Shown: positions 17,936 to 27,537 of the stretch, piece after piece
How the letters are laid out: every line of letters begins with the position of its first letter
Position numbering within the stretch: position 1 is the stretch's first letter
Assembly (NCBI RefSeq): GCF_000012625.1
Contig: NC_007516.1
Coordinates: forward strand, 372,001-436,000
DNA from: Synechococcus sp. CC9605
GTDB taxonomy: Bacteria > Cyanobacteriota > Cyanobacteriia > PCC-6307 > Cyanobiaceae
Reading direction: 5' to 3'
Length of the DNA: 64,000 nucleotides
Position numbers and translations under genes: made by a program
The notes under the pieces: model-generated
What the model was told of the DNA's origin: nothing
What the model saw: only the letters and a program-made list of their open reading frames with translations
Databases searched by the model: none

Positions 17936-19064
17936 CCAACCGATGCTGAGTGCTGATGAGCGGGGGCGTTACGCCCGCCATCTGATTCTTCCTGAGGTTG
18001 GTCCGGCCGGTCAGCTCCGGTTGAAGGAGGCTTCTGTGCTGTGTGTTGGCAGTGGAGGGCTGGGATCTCCCCTGCTGCTGTACCTGGCCGCGGCAGGCGT
18101 GGGCCGTATTGGAATCGTGGATGGAGATGTGGTGGAGCTCTCCAATCTCCAGCGCCAGGTGATCTACAGCTCCAGCGGGGTTGGCGGCTCCAAGGCCCGC
18201 TCAGCCGCAGCACGGATCCACGACCTCAACCCCCACTGCCAGGTGGAGGTGCATGAACACATGCTGGATGTGGGCAATGCCCTGGACCTCATCGCTGACT
18301 ACGACCTGGTCTGTGACGGCACCGATAACTTCCCCAGCCGGTATCTGATCAACGACGCCTGTGTGTTGCTTGGCAAGCCCCTGGTCTATGGCTCCGTGCA
18401 GCGCTTCGACGGCCAGGTGAGCGTGTTCAACCGCACGCCGACGAGCCCCAATTACCGCGATCTGCTGCCGGAACCACCTCCGCCGGATGCTGTCCCTTCC
18501 TGCTCGGAGGCTGGGGTGATGGGTGTGATGCCGGGACTGATCGGTCTGCTTCAGGCCACCGAAGCGATCAAGCTGATCACCGGCATTGGCGAATGCCTGG
18601 ATGGTCGGCTGCTGGTGGTTGATGCCCTGGCGATGCGATTTCGCGAACTCACCCTCCGCGTTGATCCCGATCGAGCGAAGGTCGAGAGCCTGATTGACTA
18701 CCGCCAGTTCTGCCGTCCGGCGTCATCGGAGATGGAAGCCATCACTGTCACGGAGCTGAAGGCTCTGCTCGACTCCGCTCCAGACGAGATTGCGCTGGTT
18801 GATGTGCGCAATCCTGCTGAAGCAGAGATGGCTTCGATTGAAGGAAGCCACTTGGTTCCGTTGGCCTCGCTGGAGAGTGGAGAGGCGATCGATCGCGTTC
18901 GTGCATTGGCAGAGGGACGACGCCTCTTGGTGCACTGCAAGCTTGGGGGGCGCTCTGCGCGTGCCGTTGAGCTGTTGGCTCAGCAGGGCATCGCGGCAAC
19001 GAATGTGACCGGTGGAATTGATGCCTGGTCACAGCAGGTGGATCCTGCAATCCCTCGCTACTGA
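17928..19064 (+). CDS. moeB: ThiF/MoeB-type E1 adenylyltransferase fused to rhodanese
   Basis: 378 residues from ATG 17928. The N-terminal E1 domain carries CVGSGGLGSPLLLYLAAAGV (ATP loop) and DGTDNFPSRYLIND, with the catalytic cysteine in PSCSEAGVMG. The C-terminal rhodanese domain from about residue 265 has the active-site loop HCKLGGRSA. It adenylates and thiolates a C-terminal Gly-Gly of MoaD- or ThiS-like carriers. The CxxC zinc pair usual in MoeB (after a DPxC motif) is absent: that region reads RVDPDRAKVESL. Coupled to the upstream JAMM gene. Confidence 0.88.
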   Translation: MHDQPMLSADERGRYARHLILPEVGPAGQLRLKEASVLCVGSGGLGSPLLLYLAAAGVGRIGIVDGDVVELSNLQRQVIYSSSGVGGSKARSAAARIHDLNPHCQVEVHEHMLDVGNALDLIADYDLVCDGTDNFPSRYLINDACVLLGKPLVYGSVQRFDGQVSVFNRTPTSPNYRDLLPEPPPPDAVPSCSEAGVMGVMPGLIGLLQATEAIKLITGIGECLDGRLLVVDALAMRFRELTLRVDPDRAKVESLIDYRQFCRPASSEMEAITVTELKALLDSAPDEIALVDVRNPAEAEMASIEGSHLVPLASLESGEAIDRVRALAEGRRLLVHCKLGGRSARAVELLAQQGIAATNVTGGIDAWSQQVDPAIPRY

Positions 19065-19073
19065 ATCCGGGGG

Positions 19074-20222
19074 TTAATAATCCACCCCTCGCTTCAGGTC
19101 GACGCCCTGTTCGGCGTAGTGCTTGTGGCACACCATCTCTGAATGGATGCTGGCCAGGTCGAAATAGGCCGGAGGGTTTTTGCAGCGCCCCGTGATGATC
19201 ACCTCGGTTTCCGCCGGTTTGCGCAGCAGGGTCTGCAGGATCGGTTCGACGGGTAGCAGCTCCAGGTCGACTGTGGGGTTTAACTCATCGAGGATCACGG
19301 TCTTGTAGAGGCCGCTTGAGATGGCTGCTCGTGCGATCTCCCAGGCCCGCTCGGCTTCCACGTAATCAATCGGCTCCTGCTGGCCACGCCAGACGATGGC
19401 ATCGCGGCCTGAGCGGAGGTGGTCCACCAAGTGGGGATAGCTCTCGCGCAGGGCGGCGATGGCTGCATCTTCGGTGTAGCCGCTGCCGCCTTTGAGCCAC
19501 TGCAGGATCAAGACCCGATGGCTCTTGTCCTGGCTGATGCCCCGCCCGATGGCCTGCAGCGCTTTCCCGAGTGCACTGGTTGATTTGCCTTTGCCTTCAC
19601 CGGTGTAGATCTCAATGCCGCTGCTCACATTGAGAGGCACCACCCGGTTGTCGTTCATGCCCGGACGGCGATGGGCCCGCATCTCGGAGTGGAGGTCGGC
19701 CTCACGCACCAAGGGGGCCGGTGCGGCCCGACCGGTGATGATGATTTCCATCCCCTCCGGTCGGTTGCTCAGGGTGCGGACCACATCCTCCAGGTCCAGG
19801 AGACCGAGATCGAGCACAGGATTCAGCTCGTCCAGAACCACCACCGAGTAAAGGGCGCTGGCGATGGCACCCTTCGCAATCACCCAGCCCCGCTGGGCTT
19901 CGTCCCGGTCGAATCGCGTGGCTTCCTCGGCGGTGAAGTGATCGGCCCTCCCTGTGCGCAGGTGGTCGATCAGATGGGGGAACCCCTGTTGCAAGGCCTC
20001 GATGGCCGCATCCTCGTCGTAGGCCCTGCCTGGGCCTTTGAGGAAGCGCAACAGCAGTACCCGGGTCTGCCGCTGCTCGCAGATGCCGAGTCCAATGGTG
20101 CGCAGCACAACCCCAAGGGCTGCCTGGCTTTTGCCCTTGCCCTCGCCGTCATAGATGTGCAGCTGTCCGTGGCTGCGCTCGCGGCTGTCCGCTGCGGTGA
20201 CAATGCCGATGCTTCGAGGCAT
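19074..20222 (-). CDS. cobO: Tandem CobO-type cobalamin adenosyltransferase-like protein
   Basis: 382 residues made of two full CobO/BtuR-like domains. Each half has its own P-loop (GEGKGKSQAALG near residue 26 and GEGKGKSTSALG near residue 208), followed by LRFLKGPG or LQWLKGG, VVVLDELNPVLDLGLL or VILDELNPTVDLELL, and IIITGR or VIITGR. Canonical CobO is about 200 residues. It transfers an adenosyl group to cob(I)yrinate a,c-diamide or corrinoid. The fusion would form an intramolecular dimer. Both halves look intact. Confidence 0.87.
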   Translation of the reverse strand: MPRSIGIVTAADSRERSHGQLHIYDGEGKGKSQAALGVVLRTIGLGICEQRQTRVLLLRFLKGPGRAYDEDAAIEALQQGFPHLIDHLRTGRADHFTAEEATRFDRDEAQRGWVIAKGAIASALYSVVVLDELNPVLDLGLLDLEDVVRTLSNRPEGMEIIITGRAAPAPLVREADLHSEMRAHRRPGMNDNRVVPLNVSSGIEIYTGEGKGKSTSALGKALQAIGRGISQDKSHRVLILQWLKGGSGYTEDAAIAALRESYPHLVDHLRSGRDAIVWRGQQEPIDYVEAERAWEIARAAISSGLYKTVILDELNPTVDLELLPVEPILQTLLRKPAETEVIITGRCKNPPAYFDLASIHSEMVCHKHYAEQGVDLKRGVDY

Positions 20223-20275
20223 GAGGACGGCTCTTACCGTTGGAGCCTACCTAGCTCAACTGGTTTTCCCCGCTG

Positions 20276-21103
20276 ATGTTTCGGTTGCAGGAGCCTTTGG
20301 CGGATCGAGAGCGGCAGCTGCTGGCAGACCTGCGGCACTGGATGGCGGCGCAGTCAGCCTTGTGTGTGGCGTACTCCGGTGGGGTCGATAGCACCCTGGT
20401 GGCGGCGATGGCCTACGAAGCCAAGGGCGATGCCGCCCTGGCGGTCACTGGGGTTTCTCCCGCCCTGGCGCCGCATCTGTTGCGGGAAGCCCGTAATCAG
20501 GCTTCGTGGATCGGCATTGCGCATCGGGAGTGTGCAACGGCTGAGTTGAACGACCCCGACTACAGCAGCAACCCGGTGGATCGCTGCTTTGCCTGTAAGC
20601 GTGAACTGCACCACCACCTTCAGCCCATTGCCGCGGCTGCGGGTGATGCCTTGGTGATTGATGGGGTCAATCTCGATGACCTCGGTGATCACCGCCCCGG
20701 CATTGACGCGGCACGAGAGGCAGGGGTTCGCTCTCCTCTGGCTGAATTGTCGATCGACAAAGCAGCGATCCGTGCCTTATCCCGGGCCCTCGGCTTTCCC
20801 TGGTGGGACAAGCCGGCACAGCCCTGCCTGGCCTCTCGCTTCCCCTACGGCGAAAGCATCAGCGCCGATCGGTTGAAGCGGGTGGGCCAGGCGGAAGCTT
20901 GGTTGATCGCCAGGGGATTCAGCACCGTCCGTGTGCGGTCCCACGGTCTCGCCGCACGGATTGAGGTGCCCAGCGAGCAGATTCGCGCTGTGCTCGCGCT
21001 TGCGGAGAGCGAACCTCTGGTCGAGGCCTTTCGCTCCCTAGGCTTCACATCCGTCAATCTGGATCTTGAAGGCCTGATCAGCGGAAAGTTGAACCGCCGC
21101 TGA
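20276..21103 (+). CDS. larE: ATP-dependent sulfur transferase LarE (three-cysteine type)
   Basis: 275 residues. The PP-loop SGGVDST is at residues 34-40. The family's CxxC (RCFACKREL, Cys104 and Cys107) and a third cysteine Cys184 in QPCLASRFPYGE are present. LarE makes the nickel-pincer cofactor intermediate by installing sulfur on a pyridinium dicarboxylate. Three-cysteine enzymes are known to carry a [4Fe-4S] cluster, unlike the sacrificial single-Cys form. No larA, larB or larC is adjacent. Divergent from cobO with 53 bp between. Confidence 0.88.
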   Translation: MFRLQEPLADRERQLLADLRHWMAAQSALCVAYSGGVDSTLVAAMAYEAKGDAALAVTGVSPALAPHLLREARNQASWIGIAHRECATAELNDPDYSSNPVDRCFACKRELHHHLQPIAAAAGDALVIDGVNLDDLGDHRPGIDAAREAGVRSPLAELSIDKAAIRALSRALGFPWWDKPAQPCLASRFPYGESISADRLKRVGQAEAWLIARGFSTVRVRSHGLAARIEVPSEQIRAVLALAESEPLVEAFRSLGFTSVNLDLEGLISGKLNRR

Positions 21104-21119
21104 TAGCGCCTGGGCCGGT

Positions 21120-21587
21120 TCAGCTTGCGAGCTGGCTCGGCGTTTCCACGGGTTCTCTCACCCCTGTGGCGATGGCTGCCGGCGTTTCTCGCAGAAAGCT
21201 CTTCAGCGCATGGCGTTTTGCTTGAAGCTCACTGCAGAAAATGGCGCAGGCCTGTTCCGGCATGGTGTGGTCACCACAGGTGAACACATCAACAGCGGCG
21301 TAGCCGGATTCCGGCCAGGTGTGGATGGAAATGTGGGATTCCGCCAGCAGGGCCAGGCCCGTGACGCCCTGGGGTTGAAATTGATGGGTGATCAGGTTCA
21401 GCAGCGTCGCACTAGCGCCTTTGGCTGCTGAGGTGATTGTTGTGCGGATGAATGCTTCGTCGTCGAGCCTGCTCGGGTCGCAGTCATAGAGCTCGAGAAT
21501 GCAGTGTTTGCCGACCATGTCGGTGGCATGAATCTCAGGTGCCCCCCATCCCGGGTTGGGATGCAGTTCAGAGAGGGTCTGCTCCAT
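21120..21587 (-). CDS. speD: S-adenosylmethionine decarboxylase proenzyme
   Basis: 155 residues from ATG 21587; a GTG at 21617 could add 10 residues and would couple it to recF. The autocleavage motif [20 protein letters not shown] is intact; the Glu-Ser bond is where the pyruvoyl group forms. SpeD supplies decarboxylated AdoMet for spermidine synthesis. The AdoMetDC type 1 (SpeH-like) short form is typical of cyanobacteria. A Pro/Glu/Thr-rich C-terminal tail follows. Confidence 0.92.
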   Translation of the reverse strand: MEQTLSELHPNPGWGAPEIHATDMVGKHCILELYDCDPSRLDDEAFIRTTITSAAKGASATLLNLITHQFQPQGVTGLALLAESHISIHTWPESGYAAVDVFTCGDHTMPEQACAIFCSELQAKRHALKSFLRETPAAIATGVREPVETPSQLAS

Positions 21588-21618
21588 CAGGCGATGAGAG
21601 AAAAATAGGTTCGCCACC

Positions 21619-22752
21619 TTATCCGATCTTCAGGTCGGGTCTCAGCTCTCTTGCTCCGAGAATTTGGGCCTGCTGCTGCCACCCGCCGCCAAAGCCTTCA
21701 AGGTGCGTGGCGCTCACCAGGCATTGATGCGATTCACCCACAGCTTCGAGCAGGAGCTGCTGGCGGGTGGGATCCAGTTCGGCAAGCACGTCATCGAGAA
21801 GCAGCAGTGGAGGCTCCCCACACAGCTGGGTCACCAGCTCGAGTTCGGCGAGCTTCAGGCCCAGCACCAGCGACCGCTGCTGGCCGGCTGAACCAAACCG
21901 TCTTGCCGGGCTGCCCCCCAGCAGCAGGGCGATCTCATCCCTGTGCGGGCCCACACGGCAGCTGCCAAGACGTTCCTCCTCCTCCCGCTGCTGGCGCAGT
22001 TGCTCTTCGATGGCCAGTCGCCAGGGTTCTTCGGCATCCTCACCATCGAGCCGGCTGCCGGGTTTGTAGTGCAGTTCCAAGGTTTCTGTTCCCCCGCTGA
22101 GGTGGGTCTGCCAGCGCTGGGCGATCGGTTCCAGCCGATGCAGGGCTCGTTGCCGACGCCGGTGAATCCGGGTGCTCACCAGCGCCATCTGAACGTCAAA
22201 CGCTTCGAGCAGTGCGTGGCGTTCGCCACTGGAGATCTGCCTCTGGCGCCAGAGCTGGCTGCGTTGTCGCAACAACCGGTTCAGCCGTGCCATCAGATCG
22301 GCGTACACCGGCTCAAGCTGCAGCACCACCCGGTCCAGCCACTGGCGGCGTAGGGCGGGTTCACCTCGCACCAGATCAAGATCGAGGGCGCTGAAGCCGA
22401 TGCAGCGCAGCGGCCCAATCAGGTCGAGCTGCCGATCCAGCAGCTTTCCGTTTCGTCTGGCCTGACGGCCTCCCTGGCGCCGCAGTTCCAGTTCCAGGCG
22501 ATCCCCATCCCCCACGTCGGCTCGGATCAGGGCCTGGGGTGTGTCCCACTGAATCAGGTCCCGATCATTGCTGCAGCGATGCGAGCGCAGGCTGCCCAGC
22601 AGTTCAACTGCTTCGAGCAGGTTGGACTTGCCAATGCCATTGGGGCCGATCACCAGCAGGCGTGGCTGCGTTAGTTCCAGCTGCAGAACGGTGTGGTTCC
22701 GGAAGCCCTGCAATTGGAGCCTGTGGAGCCGGATGGATGCTGGGGCGACCAG
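21619..22752 (-). CDS. recF: DNA replication and repair protein RecF
   Basis: The Walker [20 protein letters not shown], the SMC-like signature ([21 protein letters not shown]) and Walker [13 protein letters not shown] identify RecF, which loads RecA at gaps. The first ordinary start is TTG at 22713, but the conserved first strand continues upstream in frame ([14 protein letters not shown], matching the usual MxLxxLxLxxFRN). No ATG, GTG or TTG exists between an in-frame stop near 22788 and 22713. I therefore extend to CTG 22752 as the best candidate; this boundary is tentative. Confidence 0.85.
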   Translation of the reverse strand: MVAPASIRLHRLQLQGFRNHTVLQLELTQPRLLVIGPNGIGKSNLLEAVELLGSLRSHRCSNDRDLIQWDTPQALIRADVGDGDRLELELRRQGGRQARRNGKLLDRQLDLIGPLRCIGFSALDLDLVRGEPALRRQWLDRVVLQLEPVYADLMARLNRLLRQRSQLWRQRQISSGERHALLEAFDVQMALVSTRIHRRRQRALHRLEPIAQRWQTHLSGGTETLELHYKPGSRLDGEDAEEPWRLAIEEQLRQQREEEERLGSCRVGPHRDEIALLLGGSPARRFGSAGQQRSLVLGLKLAELELVTQLCGEPPLLLLDDVLAELDPTRQQLLLEAVGESHQCLVSATHLEGFGGGWQQQAQILGARELRPDLKIG

Positions 22753-22816
22753 TGAGTAAGGTACCTGTATCGGGACGGTTGCCGCTCGATATCACTGCGG
22801 CTTAACGCCGATCAGT

Positions 22817-22890
22817 GGGCATGTAGCTCAGTTGGATAGAGCATCAGATTCCGGTTCTGAGGGTCGGGGGTTCGAGTCCCTCCATGCTCG
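22817..22890 (+). tRNA. tRNA-Arg (anticodon CCG)
   Basis: 74 nt form a full cloverleaf: acceptor arms GGGCATG and CATGCTC (one G-T pair), D-arm GCTC...GAGC around AGTTGGATA, anticodon stem TCAGA/TCTGA around TTCCGGT (anticodon CCG), T-arm CGGGGGTTCGAGTCCCTCC, discriminator G. CCA is not encoded. Divergent from recF. Confidence 0.96.
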
Positions 22891-22906
22891 TGTTGATCCT
22901 TACGTC

Positions 22907-23362
22907 TCAGTTCAGGCTGAGGCCCATGGCGCGGATGCCATTGGGATCAATCAGGAAACCTTGCTGTTTGAGTGCCTCCAAGGCAGCTGCAGGGGCCGAG
23001 ATCGAGAGGCTGCAGCCGGGCAGATCCCGGCGGAGAATCTGCAGGGCACGGTGCACCAGAACGGCAAAAAGAGCCCCCTGGTTTGGTCCGGGTTTGGCGG
23101 CCAGGTTCCAAAGATTGGCGTTGAGGGCTAGATCACTGGTGGCCCGCACAAATCCGATCAGTTCCCCTGTTGATTCCTCCAGGATGCTGATCTGCCACAG
23201 GCTGCGCTGGAGGGCGAGCTCCCAGCGTTCCTCCGGGTGGGTTGATTCCCCGCAGGACATCAGAAGCGTGTTGAGCTGCTGGGAAGTGGGAGGGGTCGAT
23301 GTTTCGAGTCTCGTTCCCTCAGGCAAGGGTGGAATCGAGGGTTGTTGAAGGAACGACAGCAC
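22907..23362 (-). CDS. GNAT-family N-acetyltransferase-like protein
   Basis: 151 residues. The order LWQISILEESTGELIGFVRATSDLA, then GALFAVLVHRAL and AALEALKQQGFL, fits the GNAT beta-alpha pattern, with helix and C-terminal strand positioned for acetyl-CoA binding. The usual Q/RxxGxG/A loop is only loosely matched (GPNQGAL). Substrate unknown. It is the last gene of the trpE-gshA-ppc chain, 6 bp after ppc. Confidence 0.65.
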   Translation of the reverse strand: MLSFLQQPSIPPLPEGTRLETSTPPTSQQLNTLLMSCGESTHPEERWELALQRSLWQISILEESTGELIGFVRATSDLALNANLWNLAAKPGPNQGALFAVLVHRALQILRRDLPGCSLSISAPAAALEALKQQGFLIDPNGIRAMGLSLN

Positions 23363-23368
23363 TGTGGA

Positions 23369-26300
23369 TCAACCGGTGTTGCGCATGCCGGCGGCAATGC
23401 CGTTGAGGGTGAGCAAGGCCCCCCGCAGCAGTTCGCTGCGGCTGTAGGTGCGGGTGTCCTCGGGGGCTCCTGGTGTCTCACTCATGGGGGGTTGCCGGTT
23501 CTGATCCCGCAGCCTTTTCAGCAGCGCAACCTGAAGGAAGCCCAGGGGAACGATGGTGCGGTTGCGCAGATCAACCGACAGCTGCAGCCCTTGATCAGCG
23601 CCCAGCAATCGGTTTTGGCCTGTGATTTCCAGAACCAGTTTGCGGGTGAGTTCGTATTCCTTGGCGATCACCTGGAAGATCGCTTCAAAGGCTTCCCGCT
23701 GTTCGGGGTGCCCCAGGCTGTTCATGTAGTGATGGGCCAGGTCGAGATCCACCTTGGAGAGGGTCATTTCCACCTTGGAAATGAGCATTCGGAAGAATGG
23801 CCAACGTTGATGGAGGCGCCGCAGCAGGTCGAGCTGTTCGGAGTCGCCGCCCACTTCTTCCGTGAGCGCCGTGCCGAAGCCAAACCAGCTCGGCAAAAGG
23901 AATCGACTTTGAGTCCAGCCGAAGACCCAGGGAATCGCCCGCAGGCTGGAGAGGTCTTTGGCGCCGGTTTTGCGGCGGGCCGGTCGGCTGGAGATCTGCA
24001 GTTTGCTGATTTCCTCGATCGGTGTCACCTGCTGGAAAAACGCCACCAGATCAGGGTTGTCGTGAACCAGAGCCCGGTAATGATCCCGTGAGCGGGTGGC
24101 AAGACGACTCATCAGCTGATTCCAGCTGGGTGTCGCATCAAGCTGGTTGGTCACCAGGCTGTTCTGCACCACGGCCGTGGTGACGGTCTCCAGGTTGTAG
24201 AGCGCCAACTCAGGCAAGCTGTATTTGGAGGCCAGCACTTCACCCTGTTCGGTGATTTTGATCCGGCCCTGCAGCGTGCCGCTGGGTTGGGCCAGGATCG
24301 CCTGATAGGCCGGCCCGCCGCCACGACTGACGGATCCACCGCGGCCGTGGAAGAGGCGAAGTGCCACATCCTGGCGGCTGGCGAGTTCCTGAAGGGCGAT
24401 CTGAGCCTGATGAATCTCCCAGTTGCTGGAGAGGAAGCCGGAATCCTTGTTGCTGTCGGAGTAGCCCAGCATGAGCTCCTGCAGCGGCTGTTTCTGCTGC
24501 CCAACAACGGGGAGGAGTTCGCGGTAAAGCGGCGTCTTGAACAGTCCTTCCATCACCTCAGGGGCCCTTTGGAGATCCTCCACGGTTTCGAACAGCGGCA
24601 CCACCAACAGGGAGGCGCGTTTGTTGGGGGGATCCACCAGGCCTGCCTCCTTGGCCAGCAGCAGAACCTCCAAGAGATCCGATGCCGTGTGGCTCATGGA
24701 GATCACGTAGGAGTTGCAGATCCGCGGACCGAACTCCTCCTGGAGACGTTGAAGCATGCGGAACACCGCCAGTGTCTCGGCTGTCGCCGCCGACCAGCTG
24801 GCGGCAGGCGGAATCAGGGGGCGACGGGTCTGCAGTTCCTGCAGAAGCCATGCCATCCGCTCCGCTTCATCCATGTCCCCATATGCCTGGGGAAGGTCCA
24901 GGTTGCGGGTGAGTTCATCGATGGCATCGCTGTGGCGGGTGCTCTCCTGACGGATGTCGAGGCTGGCCAGCGAGAACCCGAAGATGTGCACCTGGTGCAG
25001 CAGCGTGTCGAGCTGTTCGCAGCTCAGTTCGGTGCTGACAAGGCTGTTGCGCACCAATTCCAAATCACTACGGAACTGGTCCACCGAGGTGTAGTGGAGA
25101 ACCTCAGCGCCGCTCAGCCCGGCCTGGGGATCAGCCAGAGCTTCACAGGGCATCTGCCAGCCCGCTTCCGACAGCTGGTTGTTGCGGGCAAGGGTGCGCT
25201 CCAGTTTTTCGAGCACGTAGCAGAGCTTCAGCCGGTAGGGCTCCAGCCGGTATCGCGCTGCCCTGCGCTCGTAGATCTCCGGGAACCGGAGCCGATCCAT
25301 CTCCAGGGACTCCAGCAGGGACGGAGCCACCTGACTCCACTGCATGGAGATGCTCAGCTGCTGGCGGAGCGACTGCACAGAGCTGATGTAGAGCTCCAGC
25401 ATCAACTGACGCTGATAACAGGCTGTGCGCCAGGTGATCTCGGGTGTGACCGAGGGATTGCCGTCCCGATCGGAACCCACCCAGGAGCCGAAAGTGCAGA
25501 ACGACGCCTGGGGGACCTGGACATCGGGGTAGTGGCGATGCAGGGCAGTAATCAGCCTTCTGCGCAGTGTCGGCATCGCGTCAAACAACACCTGCTGGAA
25601 GTAGTGCAGGGTTGAATCCACCTCATCGATCACGGTGGGCTTGAACTGGTGGAGTTCATCGGTTCGCCACCACAGGCGGATTTCCTCTTCCAGTTGGCCG
25701 CGGCATTCCTCACGCATCTGATGCGCCAGAGGAGCATCGGATTGAAGTTGCTGGAGCAGATTGGCCACCCGGCGGATTTTGTGCCGCACCGTGTGCCGCA
25801 CGATTTCGGTGGGGTGTGCAGTGAAGACCAGTCGGATGTCCAGTTCCCGCAGCAGGTGCTCCACCTGCGCAGGCGGGACGTTCATCCGTCGCAGCCGCTC
25901 GAACACCTCTCCAAAAGTGGCTGGATCGGTTTGATTGGCGAGGGGCGGAGCGAAGGGATCAAAGGCATCCCGATGCGCGGCGTCAGCACTGGGATTGGGC
26001 CTGAGGCTGTCGAGATAGCTGTCTTCCTCGATCCGCTGCTCAAGAATGTTGATGAGCTGGAAGTACAGCGAAAAGGCACGGGCCGCTGAGATGGCCTCTG
26101 AAAGATCCATGGCCTTGATCAGCTCGACGATCGCCTCGCTCGTGCTGTTGCCGTCCCGCCCTTCCAGAGAGACGGGGTCACTGAGTTGTTTGAGCCTCAG
26201 CAGGCGTTCGCTCTGCTCCGGTGGGCACTCACTGCGCAGCACCGACTTCCAGAGATCTTCAATCAGATCCAGACGGTGCTGAAGAAGCTGCCCTGCGCCG

Positions 26301-26398
26301 GATCCACCACCGCTCATGCGTGCAGTCTCTTGCTCGGAGACAGGGGTGGTGGACTCGGGCATGAAGTCTCCACGCTGCGACGAACTCAACACGATCAT
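23369..26398 (-). CDS. ppc: Phosphoenolpyruvate carboxylase
   Basis: 1009 residues. Catalytic motifs are intact: [54 protein letters not shown] and [16 protein letters not shown], ending with the conserved [11 protein letters not shown]-type C-terminus. It carboxylates PEP to oxaloacetate to feed the TCA cycle and amino acids. The ATG at 26398 overlaps the gshA stop as ATGA; an alternative Met 12 residues in is possible. The N-terminal 45 residues are polar and variable. Confidence 0.97.
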   Translation of the reverse strand: MIVLSSSQRGDFMPESTTPVSEQETARMSGGGSGAGQLLQHRLDLIEDLWKSVLRSECPPEQSERLLRLKQLSDPVSLEGRDGNSTSEAIVELIKAMDLSEAISAARAFSLYFQLINILEQRIEEDSYLDSLRPNPSADAAHRDAFDPFAPPLANQTDPATFGEVFERLRRMNVPPAQVEHLLRELDIRLVFTAHPTEIVRHTVRHKIRRVANLLQQLQSDAPLAHQMREECRGQLEEEIRLWWRTDELHQFKPTVIDEVDSTLHYFQQVLFDAMPTLRRRLITALHRHYPDVQVPQASFCTFGSWVGSDRDGNPSVTPEITWRTACYQRQLMLELYISSVQSLRQQLSISMQWSQVAPSLLESLEMDRLRFPEIYERRAARYRLEPYRLKLCYVLEKLERTLARNNQLSEAGWQMPCEALADPQAGLSGAEVLHYTSVDQFRSDLELVRNSLVSTELSCEQLDTLLHQVHIFGFSLASLDIRQESTRHSDAIDELTRNLDLPQAYGDMDEAERMAWLLQELQTRRPLIPPAASWSAATAETLAVFRMLQRLQEEFGPRICNSYVISMSHTASDLLEVLLLAKEAGLVDPPNKRASLLVVPLFETVEDLQRAPEVMEGLFKTPLYRELLPVVGQQKQPLQELMLGYSDSNKDSGFLSSNWEIHQAQIALQELASRQDVALRLFHGRGGSVSRGGGPAYQAILAQPSGTLQGRIKITEQGEVLASKYSLPELALYNLETVTTAVVQNSLVTNQLDATPSWNQLMSRLATRSRDHYRALVHDNPDLVAFFQQVTPIEEISKLQISSRPARRKTGAKDLSSLRAIPWVFGWTQSRFLLPSWFGFGTALTEEVGGDSEQLDLLRRLHQRWPFFRMLISKVEMTLSKVDLDLAHHYMNSLGHPEQREAFEAIFQVIAKEYELTRKLVLEITGQNRLLGADQGLQLSVDLRNRTIVPLGFLQVALLKRLRDQNRQPPMSETPGAPEDTRTYSRSELLRGALLTLNGIAAGMRNTG

Positions 26399-27537
26399 CC
26401 CAAACAGGCTTCCCCAGTGGAGATCCGTTCCTCCTCTTCCATCCGCTGAATACCTTTCTGAAGCAGGTCTTCGATGGATTGGCCCTGGCCATGGGCCGTT
26501 TCCCAGCGCATGGCCTGATTGCCATGAACAAGCAGGGAATCCAAGGGCTTCAAGCAGGCGCTGAGCTGGAGCGATTCGGCCAGGGGAGCCAGCTGATCAA
26601 GCAGCTCCATCAGCCAGTCCCTGCAATTGATGGCACGGCCGTCCTGCCAATGCCTGAGTTCAGCATTCAGGCTGGATCGGGCCACGGCGGCGTCGTTGCT
26701 GTCGGCCAGTTGGACCAGTTCATCGGCGGAAAGGGAGCTGCTACGAAGCGGATCGAGGCTTTCGATGTTGGTTTTGAGGGCCAGCAGCCTCAGCTCCAGC
26801 AGACAGGTGATCGCCAGCAGTTCATCGGGATTGGTGACCAGATCACAAATTCGTAACTCCAACCGGTTGAGGTCGTAGGGGCGCCGAGGACCATTGGGCC
26901 GAACGGACGTCCACAGGTGACGCTCGTTGCGCATGCCACCCGTGGCCAGTTGCTCTTCCACCCATTGGATGTAGTGCTCGTGATCCCGGAACAGGGGAAC
27001 CGCAGGGGGCGTGAGCGGGAATTGATGCCATCGCTGGGAGTGGTGGCTGGTGTTACGCCCATCCAGGAAGGGAGAACTGGCACTCAGGGCGAGCAGCAAA
27101 GCCGCTTCGCAGCGCACGAGCCGGACTGCTGCAAACAACCAGTTGAGATCGGTGATCCCGAGGTTGATGTGGATGCTGGCTGTCACGACCCTGGTGCCAT
27201 ACAGCTGTTCAATCAGCGCGTGATAGGCGTTGTCTGGGTCGGAGCGTTCGAATCGGCTGCTGTCGCCCAGGCTCATGGTGCTGCCGGGAAGAAGCGTCAG
27301 ATCACGCTTCTGCAGCCACTGACGCAGCGTCCGCCGGGGAGCGAGCAGCGCCTCGGGCAGGGCGGCGTAATCCCGGATCGGGTCGGTGACGTATTCGAGG
27401 TTGCGACAGTCCGGCTCTGTCACAAAGCCAGGCAGGTCCCTGGCAACGTCGGAGGCGACGCCCACGTTGGCTCCGTTGGTGCGACCGGTGAACAGTTCAA
27501 CTTCGAAGCCTTTCAGCAGAAGGGGTTGCGCTGTCAT
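26395..27537 (-). CDS. gshA: Glutamate-cysteine ligase (cyanobacterial type)
   Basis: 380 residues from ATG 27537, which overlaps the trpE stop as ATGA; a start 18 bp upstream is possible. [31 protein letters not shown] and [16 protein letters not shown] match the cyanobacterial GshA family. The enzyme ligates glutamate and cysteine in the first step of glutathione synthesis. It sits in a tightly packed chain trpE-gshA-ppc, all with 4-bp overlaps, suggesting coordinated amino-acid/anaplerotic expression. Confidence 0.9.
   Translation of the reverse strand: MTAQPLLLKGFEVELFTGRTNGANVGVASDVARDLPGFVTEPDCRNLEYVTDPIRDYAALPEALLAPRRTLRQWLQKRDLTLLPGSTMSLGDSSRFERSDPDNAYHALIEQLYGTRVVTASIHINLGITDLNWLFAAVRLVRCEAALLLALSASSPFLDGRNTSHHSQRWHQFPLTPPAVPLFRDHEHYIQWVEEQLATGGMRNERHLWTSVRPNGPRRPYDLNRLELRICDLVTNPDELLAITCLLELRLLALKTNIESLDPLRSSSLSADELVQLADSNDAAVARSSLNAELRHWQDGRAINCRDWLMELLDQLAPLAESLQLSACLKPLDSLLVHGNQAMRWETAHGQGQSIEDLLQKGIQRMEEEERISTGEACLG

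Noticed and set aside
22752-22775. GGTACC in front of recF as a LexA box
   Set aside because: The second half-site GTWC is missing at the right spacing.
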